Source: Talpa occidentalis
Lineage: Eukaryota > Chordata > Mammalia > Eulipotyphla > Talpidae
NCBI RefSeq assembly: GCF_014898055.3
Contig: NW_023605194.1
Location: 63,179,361-63,243,360, forward strand
Reading direction: 5' to 3'
DNA length: 64,000 bases
Shown here: positions 37,320 through 49,130 of the stretch, piece by piece
How the letters are laid out: each line of letters opens with the position of its first letter
Numbering within the stretch: the stretch's first letter is position 1
Made by a program: the position numbers and the translations under genes
Notes under the pieces: model-generated
The model's input: only the letters and a program-made list of their open reading frames with translations
Databases searched by the model: none
Told to the model about the DNA's origin: nothing

Positions 37320-38230
37320 ATTGATCAGCTCACATCACCCTCTGTATTGATGACATGTTTACTGATCTTGGTGGAAAGGAGGTAGGGAATACTTTGGAAG
37401 CTCTAGGAAGACATTTACGCTGGAGGGAGGAAGAATTCACTATTCTACCCCATCAAAAGATTTTTAGGGTCCAATATCTTTTTTTTTAAAGATTTATTTA
37501 TACAAGCACTGGGGTACAGGCCAAAGGTGCGGGAGGGGGAGAGAATTCACCAGAGACAGAGTGGGGAGCAGAACAGGCAGAAGGATAGAAGTATACTGCT
37601 GAGGGGAGTCTTGGGCGAGACAGGAGAGGTCTGCCTCTCCATGTGGGAATCTCTCTGGCCAGCCGGGAATTGAACTGGCGCTGCAGAGGCTGCGAACAGC
37701 TTCACAGCGCTGGCCTCAACCCGCTGCACCACCGGGAAGGCCAAGGTCCATTATCTTGGTCAGCAAATGAGGGTACATGGGTCAAATCTGGCATTCTGCC
37801 TGTTTTTGTAATCTTTAATTGGTATGTAGCCATGTCCATTTATGTTTTATCTATGGCTGCTTTTGTGCTACATTGGCAGAGAGATGAGTAATTTTGTCAG
37901 AGACCATCTGACCCACAAGCCTATCAGGTCCTGACACATTTACTAACTGAGCCCTACAATAAAAGTTTGGTCACACTGGATCTCGGGCAGGAATGGGGTA
38001 TTTTCTCCAACAGAAAGGTCAAGATAATATGTCTTACAGCTCTTAGCACTAAAAAAGAGGCCGTTTTTTATGGGCCGTTTGGCCCAGTTTTTTATGGGAT
38101 TTGGGAAAAAGCTTATTTCACACTTGAAAATATTGCTCTTGCCAAATTACTTGCTGATCAGAAGGCTGCAGGAGTTACTGAAGCTGCCCTTCGATCTGCC
38201 ACGAAGGACAAAGCAGGTCCCACCATCTGA
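37320..38230 (+). pseudogene. Decayed endogenous retroviral reverse-transcriptase fragment
   Basis: A conceptual reading before the SINE gives IDDMFTDLGG and a stretch ending ILPHQKIFRVQYLG. After the SINE comes KKEAVFYGPFGP...LADQKAAGVTEAAL. This order resembles retroviral RT palm-to-connection, perhaps ERV-L-like. Many breaks; weak call. Confidence 0.4.
37482..37741 (-). mobile_element. tRNA-Glu SINE (intermediate type)
   Basis: Flanking repeat GGTCCA(A/T)TATCTT; inserted in the retroviral fragment. Confidence 0.92.
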
Positions 38231-38459
38231 GGTATCTGTGTTCATGTGTGGTTTTCTTTGTTGTCTCTGTAAGTCTCAATAACAGTCACAGGCCCTGTTT
38301 ATTATCAATCAATGCCTCCTCTTTTGCAGCAGAGATATTTACCATTCAAAAAGCAATTCCTGGAGCTACTGAGCTCCCTCTGCACTAAGCCTACTCTCTT
38401 ATTCTGGTGTGGGCAGATGCATTAAGGAAGCTTAGGTGTTTTTTTTTTTAATTTTTGTG

Positions 38460-39010
38460 TAAAAATTCTTGCACATACATCATGAGATGTTTTCAGGTTT
38501 TTGCTTATATTTTAAATGGTATCTAATTTCATTTACTGAGTTTGTTGTTGGATTTTTATAAATACCTTCTGACCTTAGTAAATTTATCTATGCTAATTTA
38601 AAAATGTAAATTCTTTTAATTTTCTACATACAAAAGAATGCTGTTTGCAAACAATGCATTGTATGATTTTCTTTCTAATCTTTATGTACTTCATTCCTTT
38701 CTTGCCTTGTTGCTTGCTTTTAGATAAGCTTATTTTTTAATCATTGGAAAATACAACACAATAAAATTGGGATCAGAGGGTATCCTTTTCATTTCCAACA
38801 TCTGAGAGAAAGCTCTCAATATTTCTCCATTAAAATACTGATTTTTTTGGTGCATATTCTTTATTAAATTAGGTGAGCTGCCATTTACTTCAGGTTTACT
38901 ATAAATATTTTTAAATCATTAGTAAAAATTGAATTTTATTTAATCCACCTTCCTTCTTAGATGTCTTGATAGTCCTTATTATGTTTTTCCCAATTCACTG
39001 TTTTTCTTCG
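38460..39010 (-). mobile_element. Decayed LINE-1 ORF2 relic
   Basis: On the - strand the order of motifs ('tgtttgcaaacaatgcat', 'gggtatccttttcattt') follows L1 ORF2. Low identity. Confidence 0.45.
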
Positions 39011-39099
39011 TCTAAGTCTAACTTGTTGTTAAACATTACTTATGTTCTTAACAAGTTGAGAAGTTTTAATTCTAAAATTTTCATTTAATTAAAATAATT

Positions 39100-39462
39100 T
39101 GCTCCCCGTAGTGGAGGCAACAAATCAAAATCAATGTATTAGCAAGGCTGCACTACCTCTGATGTCTCGGAGAAAGAATCCTTCCTTGTCTGTTCTAGTT
39201 TTGGTGGTTACCAGCAATTGTGTTCCTTGACTATTCCCCAATCTCTGCCTCTTGTCACAGGGGCTTCTCCCAGCCTGCAAATTCTCTAACAAGAATATTA
39301 GTCATTGCATTAAGGCTAACCCTATCTAGTCCAGTGTGACCTCATCTTAAAATTATATCTGCAAACACCCTACTTCCAGATAAGTCATACTCTCAGGTAC
39401 CCAGCGAGGGTAGGACTTGAATATATATTTTTGGAGGATACAGTTTAATTCACAACACCTGG
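39100..39462 (-). mobile_element. Old LTR-like repeat (MaLR/MLT1-like)
   Basis: 'gtgacctcatcttaaaatt' and the end 'cagtttaattcacaaca' resemble mammalian MaLR LTRs read on the - strand. Family from memory. Confidence 0.4.
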
Positions 39463-40479
39463 GTTCAATTTTCTTCAGAAAATCTCCATGTATCATCTCA
39501 TTTCTTGACTATAAATCACAGTTATTTTAAAGTCTTGTTCGGATCACCCCAACATCTACATCTTTCTCTGCGTTTATGTTGTCTGTGTGGTCTAAGTGTG
39601 TTTTCTATGTATGCCTGGATATTGTTGATGGAGTACCAGCTACTGTTGCATAGTTTGTAGGCATAAGATCCATGTACTAGTCAAATCCACGAGGGGGTTG
39701 GTGAAAGGAATGCAACCAGATTTTAAAAAATAACCCTGAGATCACAAGAGGTTCAAAATCACCTATATGTATTCAATGGAAAACATAAAAGGGCAGTCAA
39801 AATCTGTGAGCCCAAACTCAAAAAATTTTGGCAGGCATGAGTTTGATTTTACATTCTCACTGGGGTGGGACACCATAACCAATCAATCTGTAAAATATAA
39901 ATAGTACACATATGAAGTAGTGAACAGTGATGAGGACCATGGTGGTGCAGTTGTAAAGAGGCCTTGGAAATTTTCTGTAAGATAAATGGGATATCTTTGG
40001 AACATTTTAAGCAAAGTTGAGCTGAACTTAACTTAAAAATAATCCCTTGATTTGATGGCTGGTTTGAGATTTGAGTAAGAAATCCTGCTACAGAGCCAAG
40101 CACAGGACCTAACAGGTGATAGATCAAGAGAGACGGCCCTGGTCATGCTCCCTCGTCTTAGCCATTATCCTTCACTACTTGCCCAGCGTGTCACAGTATT
40201 TTACAGAAAAATCATGGGTAAGATACTGCCTCAATCTTCTGGAAAACAGAAATACAGTGTTTTGAAGTCACTTAGAATAAATCTAAACTTTTCCTTAAAT
40301 TGGTAGGCCCTTAGTTCAATAGCACTCTCTGGGACTACTACTCAATAGTATAAAGAAATGAACTATCAATTAACCTGGCTGGATGGCCAGAAAATTATAG
40401 AATATTATGTAGCCAGAAGACTGGAGTTTGGGTCACCTGTCACCACCAAATACCAATAAAGTAGAAACAGAAATTGAGT
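39463..40479. other. Intergenic, no clear feature
   Basis: Nothing recognised. Confidence 0.5.
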
Positions 40480-40718
40480 TTTTTTTTTTTTTAAAGATTT
40501 ATTTATGCATACAAGAACTAGGGTACAGGCCAGAGGTTGTGTGGAAGCGGGGTGGGGGGCGAGAGGATTCACCAGAGACAGAGTGGGGAGCAGAACAAGC
40601 AGATCTACTGAAATACACTGCTGAGGAGAGCAGTGGGCGAGCCAGGAGAGGTCTGCTGTGCAATGTGGGTAGCTCCCTGGCTGGGGATGCTTAACTCCTT
40701 GTGCCACCAGGGAGGCCC
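40480..40718 (-). mobile_element. tRNA-Glu SINE (type 1), head deletion
   Basis: Reversed copy missing part of the tRNA-like head, next to another in the same direction. Confidence 0.9.
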
Positions 40719-40732
40719 CAGGAATTGAATCT

Positions 40733-40995
40733 TTTTATTTATTTATTAATGCATACAAGAACTGGGGTACAGGCCAGAGATGCAGGGGGTGAGAGGATTC
40801 ACCAGAGACAGTGGGAAACAGAACAGGCAGATCAACCAAAGTACACTGCTGAGGGGAGCAGCGGGCGAGACAAGAGAGGTCTGACGTGCTATGTGGGTAG
40901 CTCCCTGGCTGGCCGGGGATCGAACTCTCGTGCTGCAGAGGCTGGGGATAGCTTCACAGTGCTGTGCCCAACCCCCTGCGCCACCAGGGAGGCCC
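40733..40995 (-). mobile_element. tRNA-Glu SINE (type 1)
   Basis: Flanking repeat AGGAATTGAATCTTT / AGGAACGAATCTTT. Confidence 0.92.
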
Positions 40996-41380
40996 CAGGA
41001 ACGAATCTTTAAGGTGCGCTTTAATCAGACAGCTGGCAATCTGGAAGAAGGGGGTTAACACCCTAAAGAAACTGTTCACATTTCATTTCCAGCTGGCTTT
41101 TCATAGTGAGTTGAACAAAAGACAGTTCAGCAGTAAGCAGCCCTTCACGGCTGCCAGGAACTTGGTGATGTCCAGCCCCCTGGAGCTCCTTATCGCCCTC
41201 CTGGACCCTTGGCCTCATGTGCGTTCCACTCACTGTGCTGAGGCTGCTCTTTAGACAGCATTGGCTCCCTGCACTCCTCCAGATGTGTCTTTGGGCTGGA
41301 AAATTCACTCAGAGCAGACAGGCCACAAACAATATGTGTGTGCAAATTTCCTACTAAATACTCTTCCACATAGTGTCGTC

Positions 41381-41629
41381 TTTTTTTTTTTTTTTTTTAA
41401 ATAGAGGAACTGGGGTATAGGCCGGAGGTGTGGGGGGTGGGGGAGTGGAAGGATTCACCAGAGACAGAGTGGGGAGCAGAACAGGCAGACTGACTGAAAT
41501 ACACTGCTGAGGCAAGTCAGGAGAGGTCTGCTGCGCCACGTGTGGGTTAGCTCCCTCCATGGCCGGGGATTGAACTCAGGCCATAGGGTGATAGTCCTGA
41601 GCCGTTCTGACCCCTAGGCCACCAGGGAG
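41381..41629 (-). mobile_element. tRNA-Glu SINE (diverged)
   Basis: Reversed copy after a T run; head ends in CCACCAGGGAGG. Confidence 0.88.
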
Positions 41630-41639
41630 GGGTGGGGGC

Positions 41640-42345
41640 CATGGGGCTCCTCACCCCAGAGTGGGCGCTTATGGGGTTTGGGGCAATTGTGGGAATATGT
41701 GCAGGTGAAATTTGAATGCGGTGGTTTGGCTTCTGACGGAGGACGGCTGGGCAGGACGCGGCGTAGCAGGTCTCCACCGCCAAGTGGGGCTGGGAACCGA
41801 AACGTTAGGGTGGATGTGGAATGTCATTCCAGAAACCCGGGTCGGCCCCCGGGTTGAACTCGAGAGTGATCTAGATCGGTGACTTAGATCTCCCCCCATC
41901 CCCCCAGGCAAGGATGGGCTGTCCTTGAAACCGATAGAATTTCAAATATCTGAGCTGCTCCCAGCAACCGCCGGTCACCACAGGGGGCGCCTGACAACGT
42001 CGCTTCCGTGTCCGCCACGCCAGCCCTACAAATGGCCGCCCTGGCAGCTTTTTTGGACGGAGCTCGCTTTTCATCTCTCAAACTCGGCGTCACTTGTGTG
42101 GAAGGAGGAGAGAAATGAGCAGCAATTCCACTCCTGAGCAAGGAGAAGAGTGGGACACCCGCTTCCCGCCGGCGGCGTGGAGGCACTTCCGGCTGCCCCC
42201 CCCCCCCCCCCCGCCCCAGCCGGCGGCCCGCGCTCGGCCTTGCGCCCGCCCCGCCCGCCGGCGGCTCCGGGCCCGCTGCTGATTGAGTCCCAGCCCGGGG
42301 GCACGGTTCGCCCTTCGGGGGCCCCACCTGCCACCTATTGACCTC
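41640..42345. promoter_or_regulatory. Orphan CpG island between HNRNPF and FXYD4
   Basis: CpG-rich, densest at 41970-42320, with a YY1-like AAATGGCCGCC at about 42029. An AGGGGGCGCC core at 41982-41991 resembles part of a CTCF site. A C17 run lies at 42196-42212. An ATG-initiated frame (42094-42282) becomes low-complexity Pro/Arg and is not called. No known gene start is expected here, so it may drive a noncoding RNA. Confidence 0.55.
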
Positions 42346-43159
42346 TTAGCTTACATTCCAGTCATCCTGATTTTTCTCTGCTCCTCAAAAAGCAGGCTGG
42401 CCAGTGTGCCCGTGGGTTATCTGCACACTTTTATCTTCCCTCTGCCAGGAAATATGCAGGTGAGCCTGGCTCCTCTCACCATTCAGCTTTGAAGACTCAA
42501 CTCGGTGGTCACCTCTTCACCCGACCACATCTAACCCATTCACTACGCCTTATATTGTTTTCACAGCAGGCCTGAGGAAACACCCCTCCATGCTCCCCCC
42601 TCCCCCTTCCGTCCCCTTGTTTCCTGCTTCAAGGTACTAAGCAGGCCTCAGGAGCTGGCATGGGCTGCAGAGGGCCAGGAAGTGGGTCACAGTCTCCAGA
42701 TTCCCCTGCACTGGCCTCCTGACCCTCCAGGGGACCCTAAGTCTAGAGCATACACTTTCCAGAGGCTCTGGCACCATTCTGGCAAGTGGAGTAAGAGGTT
42801 GGCACAGTGCACCATTAGAGAAGCAACACCTGGATGGTTGCTGTTCCGTCAGTCAGACCCACATTGTGAGCTACTGCCTGGCAGGGTCAGGGTGGACCTC
42901 TGCTGCCTGGACCTGCCTCTGCCCCATGGTCTCTGCCCACTCAGGTATTGGGCTGAGTGTGGCTCAGCTCACTCCACCCTGGGCTTCGGTGGTTGCCAGG
43001 AGGGGTGAAGCTGTAGGAGGACCAGGGCTATAGAGGGCCTGAGAGGCACTTCTGTTGTCCTTCCCTGTGATACCGGAATTGTCAGGCCTAGCCTCCCAGC
43101 CAGGAATGGATCCCAGGCTGCAGGAGGAGCGCTGAGCCCCAGCCACTAAACCACCACAG
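42346..43159. other. Intergenic, no clear feature
   Basis: A splice-donor-like cag|gtgagc at 42460 lies downstream of the CpG island; nothing else recognised. Confidence 0.4.
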
Positions 43160-43505
43160 GTTGGTGTCTCACGAAGCCACAGCAGGAACTTCGCAGACTC
43201 TCAGGCAAGCAAGCGAGAAGAGGCAGGTTTGTTTATAGAAAGAAAAAGTTTACTGAGGAGAAAAAGAACAGAAATAAAGTGGGACTCCCAGGCCATGAAA
43301 CCAGGCCAGAGAGGGGCAAGGAAGCCCAAGTGGAGTCGTGTCCCAGGGAATATAGACCTTCTTTCCCTCATTATCCTAAAGCTCCACCAGTCTCTCTCTG
43401 ATTGGTTAGTTCTCGGCTGTCTCACTTAATCTGCCACTGAGGGGGTTATGGGATCTTTACATTCCTTATCTAACAGGTTTGTCTCTCCCCATTTGTTGCA
43501 TCTTC
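43160..43505 (-). mobile_element. LTR-like relic
   Basis: On the - strand it shows a CCAAT box (accaatcagagag), a TATA-like stretch and a U5-like end (gtgagacaccaacctg). LTR layout only; family unknown. Confidence 0.35.
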
Positions 43506-44316
43506 CCCCTTGTTGATAGCTTTATCTTTATGGCCCAGTCTTCCCGATGAGCACCCCTGCATTTCAGAGAAAGTTAAACATCAGCTATTGAAGAAAAACA
43601 GGCTGCCGCCCACTGGTCTTAGTGCTGACCCCTTCTCATCTCCCCCTTGCATAAATGAGTCTGCTGCCCTAGTTAAACCACTCTCCCTTTCCCAAACTCC
43701 ACCATCCTTTATCACCCGAAGGAAACCAAGGCCAGCATTAACACATTCCTCTAGTTGTCCTTATCTCTGAAGCCTTCCTAAACTCTTCAGAGGTCCCCTC
43801 CTGCAATGTCCCTAAAACTGCCTAATTACCCTAACTTGCCCTCGGATTCACCTATGAACAAGATGTTCTAAGAGTGGATTCAGACATACCAAGGAACCTA
43901 GATTTGCATGGATTGGTTTTGGTCCTAAAATGTACTATGTAGGACTTCTTAGAATGTAGTGGGGTTTCATAAGAGATTTCCCGGGATGGGGAGAACCCAA
44001 GGGTTGGGCTGAGAATCATGTAGGACTTTACCAAGGGAATTGCTGCATTTTCTGGGCTATGTGAACAAAAGGATGCTGAGTGAGCTGCACTGTTAGAGGG
44101 TGAGCCCTTGGTGATCATTCTAGGTTACAAGATTATGACTTCTAGGGTCTTTAGGAAAGGTGTAGAAACTGTAAGGTCCTTTGCTCTAACACCGTGATGT
44201 TTCACACAGTGCACAGATAGGGGAAGGGGCAGGACATCAAGTACTGGGGGTTTTCAAAGTGGGGGACATGCCATAAAGTGGGAGTGGGCCTTAGACAAGT
44301 GACCACAGGAAACATG
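43506..44316. other. Intergenic downstream of FXYD4
   Basis: Possibly further decayed retroviral internal sequence; not resolved. Confidence 0.3.
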
Positions 44317-44398
44317 ACTGCGGGGGGTGAGAGGAGCCACGAGAGACAGAGTGGCTGTGGATTGCGGTGCTTAACCCCTTGTGCCACCAGGGAGGCCC
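44317..44398 (-). mobile_element. tRNA-Glu SINE fragment
   Basis: Internally deleted reversed copy with intact head end (TGCCACCAGGGAGGCCC). Confidence 0.8.
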
Positions 44399-44579
44399 GA
44401 AAGTTGTTTGTTTATTTTTTTAAAGATTATTTATTTGTGCATGGGACCCTCTTCTCCCCCTACCCTAGGTGCTGAGGGGCCTGGGCTTTCCTGAGAAAGA
44501 TGTCAGCCTCCTGGCTCAGCTTACCCATTCCCCACCAGGCCCACAGAGATCACAAGACCACAGGAAGAAGTGAGACCGA

Positions 44580-44585
44580 TTTAAT
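44580..44585 (-). terminator. FXYD4: FXYD4 polyadenylation signal ATTAAA
   Basis: On the - strand ATTAAA occurs about 157 nt after the FXYD4 stop codon. It gives a 3' UTR of about 180 nt, a normal length for this family. Confidence 0.5.
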
Positions 44586-44741
44586 TTACAAATAAACATT
44601 GGAACAGCCCATCAGAAGGGAGCCTGATGGTCCACAGTTGGAGGTTGGAGAGAAAGGCCATCATGGAGGGCTAGGCCCCCAAGCAGAGTGGGAACAGTAT
44701 GAGAGTTGGCATTGGGAGTGGCAAGAAGCTTGTCCCTGTGC

Positions 44742-47700
44742 TCAGCAGGTACTGGCAGAGCCTGCAGAGAGAATGGAGGCCTCACAACAAGGTCATTTCA
44801 TGGACACCCCCCTCTGTCTTAGGCAACTGGAGGACAGGACAGTCCCATCTTCCATAGGGCATGATATTTATGAACTCTCCAAGTACTTGGAAGTCTCTGG
44901 AAGAAGCCTGTACTTACCTGGAGAAATGAGTGGAACAGCCTTCTCAGATATAGGGCTGAGAAAGGAACAGATCAGATTAGCATTCTCAGACCTTCTGTCC
45001 TCTGCCACCAAGATCCCTGTGCCCCTTTCCCAGAGGGCATACTACCTTGCTATTCTTTCATATAATGCCAAGGGTGAAAGCTATCTCTGATTTGGGCTTT
45101 TCAGGGTTGATTATCAGCAAATAACAAATTCCAGTGCAAGTCTGGGGAACAGACTTTTTTTTTTTTTAAAGAACAGACTTCCTTTTTTTTTTTTTAAATA
45201 TTTATTTATTCATGGGGTCTCCCTGACAGTGCAAGAGGTTAAGATGCAGCACTATGAAGCTATCCGCAGCCACTGCAGCCACTGCAGCACGAGTTCGATC
45301 CCCAGCCAGGGAGGTGACCCACATGGCACAGCACACCTCTCTGACTTGCCCGCTGCTCCCCTCAGCAGTGTATTTCAGCCAGTCTGTCTGTTCTTTTCCC
45401 CACTCTGTCTCTGGTGGATCCTCCCACCCCCCGCATCTCTGGCCTGAACTCCAGCTCTTGTATGCATAAATAAATAAATCTTAAAAAAAAAAATAAATAA
45501 ACAACTTTCATTTAAAAAAAAAGATGTATGCATACAAGAACTGGGGTATAAGTCAGAGGGGTGTGGGGGGTGGGGGGGTTGGTGGTGGTAGTGAGAGGAG
45601 TCACCAGAGAGAGAGGGAAGCAGAACAGGCAGATCTACTGAAACACACTGAGACAGGAGAGGTCTGCTGCACCATGTGGGTAGCTCGCTCCCTGGCCAGG
45701 GCTAGAACTCGTGCTGCAGTGGCTGGTGATAGCTTGATAGCTCTGTGTCTTTAACCCCTGCGCCACTAGGGAGGCCCCAGGAAGCATCTTTCTGCATGTT
45801 GTACAACTACCCTAAAAGGTACATACACAGGGACTCTGTCTCACCTTTTCTGGTTGTTCATGCATTTGCATTTGCCACCTGAGAGAGGAAGAAATGTCAG
45901 TGCAAAGAGTCTGGGGAGCTTGCCTGCTTCCCGCTCTTTCCCTCCCCCCTCCTTCTGGTTTTCACCCCTTGCCCCCCAGCCCCAATCCTGGTGCTCACTC
46001 AGGGCAAAAAGGATTCCAGCAATGCACATCAGTCCTGCACAGATCAATCCGCCCAGCTGCAGACTTTCCCAGTCTAGGGGAGCACAGAGAGTAAGTGAGG
46101 ATCGGAACCGGGAGCCAGCTTGTTTCTGCCTCCTCACTCGTCAAAAAAAAAAAAAATGCATATTAAAGATTTATTTATTTATGCATACAAGAACTGGGTG
46201 TAGGCTAGAGGTGTGGGAGGTGAGAGGATTCACCAGAGTGGGGAGCAGAACAGGCAGAGCTACTGAAATACACTGCTGAGGGGAGCAGCAGGTGAGACAG
46301 GAGAGGTCTGCAGCGCCATGTGGGTAGCTCCCTGGCCAGGATTGAATTTATGCTGCAGTGGCTGCCCATAGCTTGATAGCACTGTGTCTTTAATCCCTGC
46401 ACCACCAGGTAGGGCCCTCATCCAGAAGAGATTTACAAGCACCTGCTTGTGCGGATGCTCCTACATTCCAGGTGAGGAGAAAAACAAGCCAGTACATAGA
46501 TATAATATTTGGTGGGAAGCACTAGGAAGAAAAAGTAAAGCAAAAGGGTAGAGAAAGAAGGAGGTTTAAAAGATGATCAGGAAGCCTTTCTGAAAAGTGG
46601 CATTTGAGATGAGGTTCAAGATTATGAGTGTGTGCCAGGACACTAGAGAATAGCCAGGAAGTGAAGAGGAAACCTATTTGGGGTACTGCACAGTTTCTTT
46701 CATTCTTTTTTTTTTTTTTTTTATTTAACGATTATTTATTTATTTATTTATTTATTTATACAAGAACCAGGGTAGAGGCCAGATGCGCGGGACAGTGAGA
46801 GGATTCACTAGAGACAGAGTGGGGAGCAGAACAGGCAGACTGACAAAATATGTTGCTGAGGGGAACAGCGGGCGAGACAGGAGGGGTCTACCATGCCATG
46901 TGGGTTTCTCCCTGGCTGGCTGGGATTGAAACTGCTCTGCAGACAGCTTCACAGTGCAGCACTCAACCACCTGCGCCACCAGGGAGGCCCTCTTTCTTTT
47001 TTTTAAGGATTTCTTTATTTATGCATACAAGAACTGGGGTACAGGCCAGAGGTGTGGGGGGTGAGAGGATTCACCAGAGACAGAGTGGGGAACAGAACAG
47101 GCAGACTGACTGAAATACACTGCTGAGGGGAGCAGCGGGCGAGCCAGGAGAGGTCTGTTGCACCAAGTGGTAGCTCCCTGGCCGGGGATCTAACTCATGT
47201 TGCAGTGGCTGCAGACAGGTTAGGTCTTAACCTGGGTGTGGATAGGTTGCATCTTAACCCCCCCGCATACCAGGTAGGCCATACTGTACAGTTTCAAGGA
47301 GCTGGGTGCAAGGGAACGCAAGTGAGAGGGTGGAAAGGAAAGAGATTAGTTGTGAGAGCCAGCATCTCCAACCCTTTCACCAGAATTTTTCCTAATATCA
47401 GTGGCTCCTTTCCTCCTTGCTAGAACGAGGCTTTCCAAAGACCTAGAGAATTCTTTAATCCCCAATCCTCCTCCTTCCCCACCCCACCAAGCCCTACTCT
47501 GTCTCCTCTGGGCTCTACATCACCCCTTGCCACCTTATCTAACAAATTGATGCAGGATCAGCAAGGGTAAGGGTGGGGAGGGCAAGGGATATCGGCTCTT
47601 ACCATAGTAGAAGGGACTGTCTTTATCTGTGGGGAAAGGAAATAAATATCACGAATGAATGAAGGAGTGAATGAGGATCGGAATCAGGAGGCAGAAACGG

Positions 47701-48710
47701 GTCTTAAAGGAAAAACATAGGGCAGTTTGAGGCCTCACTCACCAACTGTGTCATTGGCTTCCAAGGCTGGCAGGCCTGGGTGGGAGAAGCAGAGGGACTG
47801 AGTGTTAATTCATGACACTAGTTTTGAAATGAGTAAGTAGGCAGAACCCCAGCCTGGAAAGGCAAGGATGACCAGCCTTGTGGGGGGGCACCTTGGGGAT
47901 CATGAGTTCCCTTCCTCCTACCTTCCCCAATGCTAAACAGTCCTGGGATTTTGTCTCTCACTCCTTAACTTCCCCACCATTCCCCATACAGTCCTTTCCT
48001 GCTATTTCTCAGAATTCCTGCCATTCTTTCTTGCACTGGAAATGGGATGGTGTATTGGTATCTTTTTACCTTCTCCTGAAAAGCTTCCTACACAGACCCT
48101 GGCTGATGCTTTGCTTTCTGAAGAAATAGGGAATGCCTTTCTCTCTATACCAAAAAATGATTACAGTTTACCCGAGTTCAATTATTTGGGATATCTTTTG
48201 CAATACCCACTCAGTACCTGTACTATTATTTTTCTTTAAATTGACAGTTTATTTTTTTAAATTTTATTTATTTATTTATTATTTTTAAAAGATTTATTTA
48301 TTTATTTATACAAGCACTGGGTACAGTCAGAAGCGCGGGAGGGTGAGAGAATTCACCAGAGCCAGAGCGGGGAGCAGAGCAGGCAGAAGGACCGAAGTAC
48401 ACTGCTGAGGGGAGCAGCGGGCGGCAGGAGAGGTCTGCGCGCCATGCGGGACCCTCCTCCGGTGGCCAGGGAGCAGCTGGGGATTGAACAGGCGCCGCAG
48501 AGGCTGCGGGCAGCTTCGCAACCCAGCGCTCAACCGGTGCGCCACCAGGGGAGGCCCTTTAAATTGACAGTTTAAATGGAAATGCATTTATTTGACATCT
48601 GGCCTGCTTTGGGAGATGCTGCTCTTCACTGCCTTGGTGGGCAGGTGAGTGACAGTGGGAAGGACTCACCCGCCAGTGCCAGAAGAAGGCTCCAGGTCAC
48701 TCGGTCCATG
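44742..48710 (-). CDS. FXYD4: FXYD domain-containing ion transport regulator 4 (CHIF), seven coding exons
   Basis: Small type I membrane protein that modulates Na,K-ATPase; in other mammals expressed mainly in kidney collecting duct and colon. Coding exons in transcript order: 48710-48671 (start, signal peptide), 47775-47743, 47626-47603, 46073-45999, 45878-45845, 44955-44918, 44761-44742 (stop TGA). Every junction has gt/ag and the phases match, giving 264 nt, 87 aa plus stop (human about 89). Residues 1-20 are a hydrophobic signal peptide ([14 protein letters not shown]...). The signature SPFYYDW is at 28-34, which includes the FXYD motif FYYD. The single span is about 37-58 ([16 protein letters not shown]), then basic GKCKC and the tail ending PLISPGSASTC, typical of FXYD4. 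The convergent position next to HNRNPF agrees with human synteny. The exon structure was read by eye, without transcript evidence. Confidence 0.93.
45212..45492 (+). mobile_element. tRNA-Glu SINE (type 1)
   Basis: Full-length + copy inside an FXYD4 intron; tail to tail with the next SINE. Confidence 0.92.
45515..45778 (-). mobile_element. tRNA-Glu SINE (type 1)
   Basis: Reversed copy 22 bp from the previous one, in the same FXYD4 intron. Confidence 0.92.
46163..46417 (-). mobile_element. tRNA-Glu SINE (type 1)
   Basis: Reversed copy in the FXYD4 intron upstream of the transmembrane exon. Confidence 0.9.
46709..46989 (-). mobile_element. tRNA-Glu SINE, nested in the tail of the next copy
   Basis: Reversed copy. 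The outer duplication TACTG(C/T)ACAGTTTC (46684-46697, 47282-47295) belongs to the pair, so this one probably landed in the other's A/T tail. Confidence 0.88.
46995..47280 (-). mobile_element. tRNA-Glu SINE (type 1)
   Basis: Reversed copy; see the outer duplication noted for the neighbouring copy. Confidence 0.9.
48285..48556 (-). mobile_element. tRNA-Glu SINE (type 2)
   Basis: Flanking repeat TTTAAATTGACAGTTT; in FXYD4 intron between the start-codon exon and the next exon. Confidence 0.94.
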
Positions 48711-49130
48711 TCACAGCTGCAGGTCAGGGCTGCAGAGGAGAGGGGACAGGTTGGGGTCAGGTAGCCCCACCTACTGTCCCTGGCCTCATAGTGCCTGGTG
48801 GAATCCCAAGGGTGTACTTGCTTAGGGGGCATTCTGGGTAAAGTTGCTAGTTTCTTTCCTTATCTAGAAATGATAGTATATAGCTGGTCCTCTAATAGCA
48901 CCTTTCAAGTTGATAGAAAAAAAAAAAAAATCCCAGTTTGAACAAAACAACCACCTTTCTGCTTTCATTATGCATCTTTTGCTTAAAATTGCAGTTTCCA
49001 AGAACCTATTGACAACATTCCATGAGGACTTAATGTAATGTCTTGTGGAGTTGTGTGAATTTAGTGCTAGTTCAGGCCTCACACCAATATGCCTGCACAT
49101 AGTTAGTGCCATTTTATTTAGTGTTTTTTT
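48557..49130. other. FXYD4 intron 1 unique sequence around the start-codon exon
   Basis: Apart from the coding exon 48671-48710 and its acceptor (about 48718), I see only unannotated intronic sequence. Confidence 0.5.

Noticed and set aside
44599..45090. 163-codon + frame
   Set aside because: It runs antisense over the last two FXYD4 coding exons and 3' UTR; no recognisable domain.
45841..46137. 98-codon - strand frame as a gene of its own
   Set aside because: It is two FXYD4 exons read through the intron between them; the true structure uses the gt/ag sites at 45998 and 45879.
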